Part shown: positions 35,071 to 41,682 of the stretch, in pieces | Numbering within the stretch: the first letter of the stretch is position 1 | How the letters are laid out: the number at the start of each line of letters is the position of its first letter | From: Paludibacteraceae bacterium | GTDB taxonomy: Bacteria; Bacteroidota; Bacteroidia; Bacteroidales; Paludibacteraceae | Assembly (NCBI GenBank): GCA_024399955.1 | Contig: JAKSNH010000005.1 | Coordinates: 1 to 64,000, forward strand | Reading direction: 5' to 3' | DNA: 64,000 bases | Program-made: the position numbers and the translations under genes | The notes under the pieces: model-generated | What the model saw: only the letters and a program-made list of their open reading frames with translations | The model's database searches: none | What the model was told of the DNA's origin: nothing

Positions 35071-35125
35071 CTACAACAAGAGGAGATTGCTCTCCCCTTG
35101 TGCAAGTAATGTTCCTAACGGATGT

Positions 35126-37252
35126 TTATTTTACTTTCTGCCCGGCAGCGTTATAGATTTTATCGCCCCGGCGAATGAATAACTGATTGTTCTTGATTAC
35201 CTTGGTAAGTCGCTCATTCGGTGAAGTGGTGAGTTGGTCATCTTTTGTTACCACTCCGCCTTTGGTGGTAAAGGTGCCTGAATAACTGTTGATTATTTGA
35301 TCTAAAGCATCCTTAGAAACAATAACATAACCATAGGTAGTGCTGGGTGTTAAGTTGGTGATGGTAAACTTAAATCCACTTGCTACATCTGTTGCATTAT
35401 TATTCATACCACGACTCGGGGCAAAAGCAATACCTATCAACTGACCTTGAGCATTAAATTTGAGCGTGCAGAAGACTACACCATCTTGGGTAATCTCTAT
35501 GCTATACGAGGAAGCATTGTCATCTTTAGGCCACGTAATCGTGACCTCTGTCTCTGTTGGTTCTATATTTAATTCTGTTGTTTGTGTGGGTTCTGCACTG
35601 ATAGGCAATATATTAGTAAATTCTTTCCATACATCTGCTTGTTTGTAAGTGTCAACAGAATTAGTAGGAACATAAACTGGTATAGATTTTTTAACATAGT
35701 CCCAACATAAACTATTACTGCAAGCAGGTGGAATCAATGCATAACATATTATAGATGTTAAACCAAAGCAACAATGAAACGCACTTTCTCCAATCGTTGT
35801 GACAGACGAGGGAAGCGTTATTGAAGTTAAATCGGTACAGTAATTGAAGGCATATTTTCCAATCGTTGTAACGGAATTGCCGATAGAGACAGTGGTCATA
35901 TTTTGACACTCGTTAAAAGCATAATCTCCTATCGCGGTAACTGAATTGGGAATAGTCACAGAAGTCAACATGTTGCAACGCTCGAAAGCATATTTTCCTA
36001 TCTTATCTACACCTTCTGGAATAACCAAATCTTTAACTTCTACATCATCAATATAGAAATATAAACTATAATCTAGTGGATTAGCGATAGGACCACCAAA
36101 AGATATTTTACACCAATCAGCAACAGTTCCTGTATAGTATGTTTTAGTTAAATAAACGCATTCGGCGAAAGCATAAGCTCCAATCGTTGTGACAGAATTA
36201 CCGATGGTTACTGATTTCAAACCGCTGCAACCATCGAAAGCCCCCTCTCCAATTGTTGTGACGGAATTAGAAATCGTTACCGAGGTCAAACTAGTACAAT
36301 CCAAAAAAGCATCATCTTCAATCGTTATTATGCCATTAGGAATAATAACATCGGTAGTCGTACCGATATATCCTGTAACAATTGTATCTTCTTTGATAAT
36401 AAGATTTCCTACAGGTATTCCATCATACACTATGTCAGCATAATATGCCACATAACCATGCGTTGTTGATTCTATGATAATGTCCAACTTTGAACCATTA
36501 TATACCGTTTTCAAACTAGTGCAGCCATAAAAAGCTTTATCTCCAATCGTTGTAACGGAATTGCCAATCGTTACCGAAGTTAAACTCGTGCAATTATAGA
36601 AAGCATCATCTCCAATCGTGGTGACGGAATTGGGGATAGTGACAGAGGCCAAACTTCTGCAACCAAAGAAAGCATAATCTCCAATCGTTGTCACGGAATT
36701 GGGGATAGTGACAGAGGTCAAACTTCTGCAACCATCGAAAGCCCACTTTCCAATCGTTGTCACGGAATTAGGAATCGTTACCGAGGTCAAACCGCTGCAA
36801 CCAGAGAAAACTCTCTCTCCAATCGTGGTGACGGAATTAGGAATTGTAACTGAGGTCAAACCGCTGCAACCATCGAAAGCATAATCTCCAATCGTTGTGA
36901 CGGAATTAGAAATAATTAACGCACCTATCAAACCGCTGCAACCATAGAAAGCATCATCTCCAATCGTTGTGACGGTATTAGGAATAGTTATCGAGGTCAA
37001 ACTTCTGCAACCATAGAAAGCATGATCCCCAATCGTAGTGACTTCTCCAGCAAAAGTAATCGTGCCTTCCCCATTTGAAAAGGTGTGAGAGGAAATAGTT
37101 ACACCAAAAGCATCAATGTGAAGACCACTAAAATCTAAATCTTCTACTTCAGGCAATTTTTCCGTTGCCGCGTAGGTAATTACATTGTTTTGCGCCCACA
37201 AAGCGAATGTGGCACATAGAGCCACCAATAAAGTTAAAAGTTTTGTTTTCAT
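35126..37252 (-). CDS. BspA-like leucine-rich repeat surface protein with FN3-like domain and shared tail
   Basis: A 708-residue secreted protein. After a signal peptide (about 20 residues, ending near LWAQ) it carries about 15 LRR_5 repeats of 23 residues, many nearly identical (core 'SVTIPNSVTTIGDYAF-GC'). At the DNA level they form a 69-bp tandem repeat between about 36500 and 37050. The region KSIPVYVPTNSVDTYKQA, the FN3-like domain (about 570-670, with CTLKFNAQGQLIGIAFA) and the tail QLFIRRGDKIYNAAGQKVK match the protein at 19775-21361. It lies 2 bp after the small gene at 37255 and behind the leader at 37561-37928. Adhesion is the likely role. Confidence 0.9.
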   Translation of the reverse strand: MKTKLLTLLVALCATFALWAQNNVITYAATEKLPEVEDLDFSGLHIDAFGVTISSHTFSNGEGTITFAGEVTTIGDHAFYGCRSLTSITIPNTVTTIGDDAFYGCSGLIGALIISNSVTTIGDYAFDGCSGLTSVTIPNSVTTIGERVFSGCSGLTSVTIPNSVTTIGKWAFDGCRSLTSVTIPNSVTTIGDYAFFGCRSLASVTIPNSVTTIGDDAFYNCTSLTSVTIGNSVTTIGDKAFYGCTSLKTVYNGSKLDIIIESTTHGYVAYYADIVYDGIPVGNLIIKEDTIVTGYIGTTTDVIIPNGIITIEDDAFLDCTSLTSVTISNSVTTIGEGAFDGCSGLKSVTIGNSVTTIGAYAFAECVYLTKTYYTGTVADWCKISFGGPIANPLDYSLYFYIDDVEVKDLVIPEGVDKIGKYAFERCNMLTSVTIPNSVTAIGDYAFNECQNMTTVSIGNSVTTIGKYAFNYCTDLTSITLPSSVTTIGESAFHCCFGLTSIICYALIPPACSNSLCWDYVKKSIPVYVPTNSVDTYKQADVWKEFTNILPISAEPTQTTELNIEPTETEVTITWPKDDNASSYSIEITQDGVVFCTLKFNAQGQLIGIAFAPSRGMNNNATDVASGFKFTITNLTPSTTYGYVIVSKDALDQIINSYSGTFTTKGGVVTKDDQLTTSPNERLTKVIKNNQLFIRRGDKIYNAAGQKVK
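36500..37050 (-). repeat. 69-bp tandem repeats encoding LRR_5 units
   Basis: The coding DNA of the BspA-like gene repeats every 69 bp (23 codons) with near-identical copies, for example around the motif CAATCGTTGTCACGGAATT on the plus strand. Such arrays allow copy-number change by recombination. Confidence 0.75.
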
Positions 37253-37254
37253 AA

Positions 37255-37560
37255 TTATAAATTGTTTTGAAGTTGTTCTATACGTTTTTCAACATGTTTT
37301 GGTTGAACCTTATTGGAAAAATAAAGTCCTTTACGAGTAGATTGTTTACCTATTGATTCTTCGTCCATATAATCCTGCTCAATAATTAATAAACTTGCAA
37401 TATTTTGATAACAATCCAACAATTCTTTTCGTAAAGAATCTATTGTTTGTGTTTTCTTACGCGGAATATAGGCAAAAAAGAATGCCATAAGAACGCCCGC
37501 AATAGCAATTATCATCGTAGATATTGCTGTAATTAATTGTAATAATGTTTGTACTTCCAT
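37255..37560 (-). CDS. Small single-pass membrane protein of unknown function
   Basis: A 101-residue protein. It has an N-terminal hydrophobic segment (about residues 8-32) and then a basic, lysine-rich cytoplasmic tail. I do not recognise the family. The gene stops 2 bp before the BspA-like gene starts, which suggests the two are cotranscribed behind the structured leader. It may assist or regulate that protein, but nothing in the sequence shows it. There is a clear start after an AT-rich spacer. Confidence 0.6.
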   Translation of the reverse strand: MEVQTLLQLITAISTMIIAIAGVLMAFFFAYIPRKKTQTIDSLRKELLDCYQNIASLLIIEQDYMDEESIGKQSTRKGLYFSNKVQPKHVEKRIEQLQNNL

Positions 37561-37928
37561 AATTTATAATTTAACTATTTTGCCTTCACAATTGGCAGGA
37601 GGCATTTGCCGGTTATATTTGATTGACTACATACAATAAAAAAGCGCAGGTTCGAGTTGCTGACTCGTCCTGCGATTCTAGGCTGTGAGAATGCCCCTAT
37701 GCCAGTAACGAGCAACTCAAGCCTACGCCGTATGTATAATGCATACCTTTTTATTATGGTACGCGTGTATATACACACCACATAAACGTTTGTTGCTTCG
37801 TCTTGGGCATTATTTTGAGTTTCTCACATTCAGAATCGCCAAGTACAAAGCGTATTAACGCCTTTTATCAATATGTCTTGCTACTATTTTTACGTCTGTA
37901 GCCAATTCTTCACTAAGAATTAAGACGA
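37561..37928 (-). promoter_or_regulatory. Structured 5' leader with terminator and competing hairpin (attenuator-like)
   Basis: This 368-bp stretch has no convincing gene. On the minus strand a strong terminator hairpin uses CGCAGG (37669-37674 complement) and CCTGCG (37645-37650 complement) with an inner GAGT/ACTC stem, followed by a run of six T (37638-37643). The upstream strand GAGTTGCTCGT (complement of 37708-37718) can instead pair with ACGAG-tca-GCAACTC (complement of 37654-37668), which would break the terminator. That is the layout of an attenuator. A palindrome GTGTATATACAC (37765-37776) and a TATGTATAATGCATA inverted repeat (37731-37745) lie upstream. No known riboswitch was recognised. 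Confidence 0.5.
37638..37674 (-). terminator. Intrinsic terminator in the leader
   Basis: Hairpin CGCAGGACGAGT/ACTCGAACCTGCG followed by six T on the minus strand. It could simply end the RelE transcript, or be conditional as described for the leader. Confidence 0.75.
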
Positions 37929-38264
37929 TTATAGTAAGGTACTTAATGCTACACTTATTTCGGCATTGGTAATATTCTCTTGTTCGTTCTTATCATAAAT
38001 GGTAACTAAAATAATTTGCTTATTGCTTTCATCAAGAAAACAATTTAGCGTAATTACTCGCGCTCCACCACTTTTACCCTTCCCTTTTGAAGTAATTGCC
38101 ATCCGGATCTTTCTAAATCCATCTTTCAACAAAACACCTTGCACCGGATTATCTTGCAATGATTGTAGCAAATTCCTGAAATCCTCTTTGATAGAGGCAT
38201 ACTTCTTTGACAAGCGTTTGATACGCTTATCAAACTCAGGGGTTGTAATAATATTATAGTTCAT
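37929..38264 (-). CDS. RelE/ParE-superfamily toxin
   Basis: A 111-residue protein with the RelE/ParE fold pattern: TTPEFDKRIKRLSKKYASIKEDFRNLL at the N-terminus, then GFRKIRMAITSKGKGKSGGARVI and ILVTIYDKNEQENIT. Toxins of this group either cut mRNA on the ribosome (RelE) or poison gyrase (ParE); which applies here is not readable. It overlaps the antitoxin gene by 11 bp and is the second gene of the unit, a common but not universal order. Confidence 0.8.
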   Translation of the reverse strand: MNYNIITTPEFDKRIKRLSKKYASIKEDFRNLLQSLQDNPVQGVLLKDGFRKIRMAITSKGKGKSGGARVITLNCFLDESNKQIILVTIYDKNEQENITNAEISVALSTLL

Positions 38265-38481
38265 TAAGTAGCGTATAAGCGTTATTACCCTTCATCTGTC
38301 CTTGAGCAATCATTTTAGCATGCCTGCCGGCATCAGCTATCTCCTTAAGAAATGCAGTCTTAGGAGAAACTTGTTTGGCTGGTTTCACGTATTCCCGATA
38401 AGGAATACCTTGCTCACTGGCTATTGACAACAACCAATTCAACTGATTCTTTGTCTTTGGTAAAAATAATAATTCTGGCAT
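38254..38481 (-). CDS. Antitoxin partner of the RelE/ParE-like toxin
   Basis: A small protein of 75 residues (start MPELLFLPKTKNQLNWLL). Its position directly before and overlapping the toxin gene identifies it as the antitoxin. The sequence resembles no antitoxin family I can name with confidence; the end (KMIAQGQMKGNNAYTLLNEL) is the likely toxin-binding region. The ATG at 38481 is preferred because the codons before it lie over the -7 promoter element. Confidence 0.7.
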   Translation of the reverse strand: MPELLFLPKTKNQLNWLLSIASEQGIPYREYVKPAKQVSPKTAFLKEIADAGRHAKMIAQGQMKGNNAYTLLNEL

Positions 38482-38510
38482 ATTTTCTACGTTATTTGCG
38501 TTTTGCACCG

Positions 38511-38543
38511 CAAAGGTACAAAAAATAATTGATATATGCAAAA
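38511..38543 (-). promoter_or_regulatory. Promoter of the RelE-type TA pair
   Basis: On the minus strand TTTTGC (38538-38543) precedes TACCTTTG (38511-38518). The flanks GCAAAGGTACAAAAAATAA are nearly identical to those of the Bro-N promoter. Confidence 0.65.
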
Positions 38544-38564
38544 TAAAATTTAGTTTTTATATTA

Positions 38565-39575
38565 TCACTTTGCAAATGGCAACGCATTTATACGAGTATT
38601 TAGTTCGTTGATGCGAGCAAGCAGTTCATTAAAAGGCAACGAGTCGCCATAAATCATGGTTTTCTGCATCGCCTCATAGTCTTGTTTCCAAAGCGGCAAT
38701 ATCTTTGTCGGAATATGAAGCGACAATGTTTTTGGGTAGAGCGTATCGTAATCAAATCCCTTCAAACCCATAAACTTACGGCGATGCTCCAGTACAGCAC
38801 GATAGAGTTGCTCGTCGGTAAGTGCCTTGTCCATAATATCCGTCCGCATCATACGCTCCAAATCGTACAAATGACGCGACATGCGTTCCGTACGAACTTC
38901 TGCTATTGGTTTCGCAAACTCTTCATGAAGCAGCATAACCTTCTCTATGAATGTACGTTTAGGAATTACAACATTTGCATCAAAGCTTGACATAACTATC
39001 TTGGTTTGAGGCAAGTATTGGTCTATCAAAGAACGGAGTGCAACACTATCTACCGAATCATGCATACTGCGTCCGCTCACCTCAATCTTCACAGTATGAG
39101 CGATATATTCCGATTGAGGTAGCCCTGATTGGTAATCCACATAGATAACCTCGGGATCTACAGTAGTGACGGAAGTTATGTTTACTCGAACCGTGAACTT
39201 ATCGGCTCCTATTCCCAAAGTCAATAACCCGTTGCGCACATCGTTCTGCAGAGTTTCACGAACGAACGTACACGCGGCACGACGCAACTTGTCGCTCACC
39301 TGCGTACGACTAAGTTCGCCAGCGAATCCCAAATATTCACGCGATACAGCAATGTCAATATCCTCAGAAAATCGGTTTATTAGATTCCACGCCTTACTAA
39401 GCGAAGTGCCACCCTTGAAGGACATGTACTTAGCATACGGCAAAGAAAACAACACACGCAAGACTTGCGTTACCCACCAATCCTTCTCAATATTTTGTGG
39501 TTCTTGTCCTGTCAGAGCATTGACTTGATTAAGAATTGTTAACTGCTGTTCTGATGTTAAAGAAGAATATGTCAT
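38565..39575 (-). CDS. AbiEii-type nucleotidyltransferase toxin
   Basis: A protein of 336 residues matching the AbiEii/AbiGii nucleotidyltransferase family. The motif MSFKGGTSLSKAWNLINRFSEDIDIAV is the nucleotidyltransferase signature (GGTS then DID). AbiE systems are type IV toxin-antitoxins that can give phage resistance by abortive infection; the toxin adds nucleotides to tRNA in studied members. I start it at the ATG at 39575, which overlaps the AbiEi stop codon in ATGA; the tighter coupling favours this over the ATG at 39602. It forms a pair with the AbiEi gene upstream. Confidence 0.88.
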   Translation of the reverse strand: MTYSSLTSEQQLTILNQVNALTGQEPQNIEKDWWVTQVLRVLFSLPYAKYMSFKGGTSLSKAWNLINRFSEDIDIAVSREYLGFAGELSRTQVSDKLRRAACTFVRETLQNDVRNGLLTLGIGADKFTVRVNITSVTTVDPEVIYVDYQSGLPQSEYIAHTVKIEVSGRSMHDSVDSVALRSLIDQYLPQTKIVMSSFDANVVIPKRTFIEKVMLLHEEFAKPIAEVRTERMSRHLYDLERMMRTDIMDKALTDEQLYRAVLEHRRKFMGLKGFDYDTLYPKTLSLHIPTKILPLWKQDYEAMQKTMIYGDSLPFNELLARINELNTRINALPFAK

Positions 39576-40177
39576 AATGCTTTCAATTTTTCTTGTAGCC
39601 AAATAGGAGCCAGTTTCACGTCATGTGCAAACTGTTTCTCTGTTACGTGAGCGAGGAAGGGACGGATTTGTTCTAGATGGGCATCGGTTACGCTTTTCTC
39701 ACCATAATCCGTCAGCGCTGTCACGATAAGTTGCATAACGTACGATCGAAACGCAAAACGCGACATGTCGCTGGTGTGAAGAAATAGAATGCCCTTACCC
39801 TTTCCGACCTTGACTCTACGACCAGGGCCATCCGTGTAGTAAACTGTATTGGCAGGCACCTGCGTAGATAGCCCCAACGCATTCTGAGCGAAAGGAGCAT
39901 TCGGCGCTACACGAATCTTGTCACGGCGAGCAATAGCCCGTACAATATCATCACGACTCGGCATGAGCACTCCAAGTCCAAGCTCTTCATCAAACTTCGG
40001 ATACCAATAGATACCCTGCGTGAGGCGAATCAACACTCCTTCTTTTGTCAGACGTTGAAAAGCTTTTTTGACCGACTCATGCTCCGCAACATCATCCATA
40101 TCCTGGAGGAAAAGGATGCGTCCTCTACCTCCACGCGAAATGCGCGTCATGATAACATCTTTCGTACTTCTATACAT
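39572..40177 (-). CDS. AbiEi-type antitoxin (DUF6088-like)
   Basis: A 201-residue protein with an N-terminal winged-helix DNA-binding domain (VKKAFQRLTKEGVLIRLTQGIYWYPKF) and a C-terminal domain seen in AbiEi/DUF6088 proteins. The antitoxin usually represses its own promoter and restrains the AbiEii toxin. Its own promoter is at 40233-40265. The gene overlaps the AbiEii gene by 4 bp (ATGA). Confidence 0.85.
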   Translation of the reverse strand: MYRSTKDVIMTRISRGGRGRILFLQDMDDVAEHESVKKAFQRLTKEGVLIRLTQGIYWYPKFDEELGLGVLMPSRDDIVRAIARRDKIRVAPNAPFAQNALGLSTQVPANTVYYTDGPGRRVKVGKGKGILFLHTSDMSRFAFRSYVMQLIVTALTDYGEKSVTDAHLEQIRPFLAHVTEKQFAHDVKLAPIWLQEKLKAL

Positions 40178-40232
40178 AGTATAAATCTTTATTTTGTCCC
40201 TATTGTGTTATATATTCGGGAAAATTCGAGTA

Positions 40233-40265
40233 CAAAATTACACTTTTTTTAGGACATGTGCAAAT
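40233..40265 (-). promoter_or_regulatory. Promoter of the AbiE pair
   Basis: On the minus strand ATTTGC (40260-40265) precedes TAATTTTG (40233-40240), about 55 bp before the AbiEi start. Between 40266 and 40404 no gene or other element was recognised. Confidence 0.6.
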
Positions 40266-40404
40266 AATTTTTTAAGAAAATGCAAAAAAGAAAACGTTTT
40301 CTTGATTTTACCACCTTGAAAGCAGTTTTAAACGGATTAGTATTGTGTCAAAGACTATAAAATACTGACTTTGGGGGTATATATGCAAGAAAAGACAGCA
40401 AATA

Positions 40405-40436
40405 TTTGTATATTTGCAAAAAAAAGTGTATCTTTG
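40405..40436 (+). promoter_or_regulatory. Promoter of the ispD-kdsC-rlmI unit
   Basis: TTTG (40405-40408) and TATCTTTG (40429-40436) are spaced as in Bacteroidota promoters. The ispD ATG is 27 bp downstream. Confidence 0.6.
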
Positions 40437-40463
40437 CACGCAGAAATTATATATTCGTGTATT

Positions 40464-41165
40464 ATGACTAATTTAGCTGTCATATTAGCCGGAGGAATCG
40501 GACAACGAGCAGGGGAGGGACTTCCTAAGCAGTTACGCACCTTGGCTGATGGACGAACGGTATTGCAAACATGCATTGAGGCCTTTCGGTCCTGCTCGTG
40601 CATTGATGATATTCTCGTTGTTATGCACCCCGATTGGATAGAGCAGGCAAAGGCTATCTTGCATGCTTGTCAAATGGACGATATTCGCGTTATAGCCGGA
40701 GGGAACGAGCGATGGGAATCGTCATGGAACGCCATACAGGCGGCAGGAGACAGGTGGCAGGTGGCAGGTGACAGGGGACAAATAAATATATTATTGCACG
40801 ATTGCGCCAGACCGTTTGTGAGCGAACGTATTATAACGGATGTATGCAAGGCCTTGGAAAACTATGAAGCCGTGACGGTGGCCGTTCCTGCAACAGATAC
40901 GATATACGAATGCACGACTGACAATGCACAATGCACGATTAAAGACATTCCTGACCGCTCGACGATGTTCCGCGCTCAGACACCACAGGCATTCCGTTTG
41001 GAGATAATACGTAAGGCCTATCAAATCGCTATTCAAGACCCCAACTTGCAGGCAACCGATGACTGTGGTATCGTGCATCGATACATGGCCAATCAACCTA
41101 TCTACATTGTGGAAGGTGATGAAAGTAATAAAAAGCTAACCTTTCAAGAGGATTTTGAGAATTAA
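40464..41165 (+). CDS. ispD: 2-C-methyl-D-erythritol 4-phosphate cytidylyltransferase IspD with repeat inserts
   Basis: IspD makes CDP-methylerythritol from MEP and CTP in the non-mevalonate isoprenoid pathway. MTNLAVILAGGIGQRAGEGLPKQ, HDCARPFVSERII, RAQTPQAFRLEIIRKAY and TDDCGIV are family motifs. I start at 40464, where the family N-terminus begins. Two stretches are repeat-encoded: residues about 92-105 (AAGDRWQVAGDRGQ) from the array at 40741-40779, and about 149-158 (ECTTDNAQCT) from 40911-40938. The first lies just before the conserved HDCARPF block. It is followed by kdsC and rlmI. Confidence 0.95.
   Translation: MTNLAVILAGGIGQRAGEGLPKQLRTLADGRTVLQTCIEAFRSCSCIDDILVVMHPDWIEQAKAILHACQMDDIRVIAGGNERWESSWNAIQAAGDRWQVAGDRGQINILLHDCARPFVSERIITDVCKALENYEAVTVAVPATDTIYECTTDNAQCTIKDIPDRSTMFRAQTPQAFRLEIIRKAYQIAIQDPNLQATDDCGIVHRYMANQPIYIVEGDESNKKLTFQEDFEN
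40741..40779 (+). repeat. Heptanucleotide array GGCAGGT inside ispD
   Basis: Five units of the forms GGCAGGA, GACAGGT, GGCAGGT, GGCAGGT, GACAGGG plus a partial sixth. GGCAGGT is stop-free. GACAGGT would give TGA in one frame, but the frame used avoids it. Confidence 0.85.
40911..40938 (+). repeat. Degenerate ATGCAC(G/A) heptanucleotide array inside ispD
   Basis: Units ATGCACG, ACTGACA, ATGCACA, ATGCACG in tandem, stop-free on the coding strand in the register used. Confidence 0.55.
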
Positions 41166-41184
41166 GAATTATGAATTTTGAATT
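41159..41184 (+). repeat. GAATTAA/GAATTAT array between ispD and kdsC
   Basis: Units GAATTAA, GAATTAT, GAATTTT, GAATTAT fill the 19-bp spacer and reach back over the ispD stop codon. The units contain stop codons in some frames. Confidence 0.65.
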
Positions 41185-41682
41185 ATGAGAGCACTTTCAG
41201 ATATTAAACTTTTTTTGACCGACGTGGATGGTTGTTTGACCGACGGCGGTATGTATTACTCCGCAGGAGGAGACGAGATGAAACGCTTTTGCGTATATGA
41301 TGGTATGGGCATTGTGCAATTGCGCAAGGCTGGTATTCGTGTTGGTATTCTCACAAGTGAGACGACAGAGATAGTAGCCCGTCGTGCTCGCAAACTGAAC
41401 TTAGACTACCTTTACATGGGTGTAGGCAGTCAAGTTAAGCAGGGCGTGCAAACCAAGTTAGAGACCTGTCAACAGATTTGTGCCGAAATGGGAATCGGAC
41501 TCCATCAGGTTTGTTACGTGGGAGATGATATCAACGATATCGACCTGCTGCAGGCTGTTGGTGTAGCGGCATGTCCTCCCAATGCTCGCCCACAGGTGAA
41601 GGCCATTCCGGGTATTCTGCAATTAAAGACTCCGGGCGGTCAAGGGGCTATTCGTGAGTTATGTGATATGATCTTATCATGA
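41185..41682 (+). CDS. kdsC: KdsC-like HAD phosphatase (3-deoxy-D-manno-octulosonate 8-P phosphatase)
   Basis: A 165-residue HAD-superfamily phosphatase. The N-terminal nucleophile motif is FLTDVDGCLTDGG, motif II lies in VGILTSETTE and motif III-IV is YVGDDINDIDLL; GGQGAIRELCDMIL ends the family. KdsC removes phosphate from KDO-8-P on the way to lipopolysaccharide inner core. Related NeuA-associated phosphatases look similar, but the isolated gene without a cytidylyltransferase favours KdsC. It overlaps rlmI by 4 bp. Confidence 0.88.
   Translation: MRALSDIKLFLTDVDGCLTDGGMYYSAGGDEMKRFCVYDGMGIVQLRKAGIRVGILTSETTEIVARRARKLNLDYLYMGVGSQVKQGVQTKLETCQQICAEMGIGLHQVCYVGDDINDIDLLQAVGVAACPPNARPQVKAIPGILQLKTPGGQGAIRELCDMILS

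Noticed and set aside
37575-37781. 68-residue minus-strand ORF in the leader
   Set aside because: It reads through the terminator stem and competing hairpin, and nothing resembles a protein family; the RNA structure explains the sequence better.
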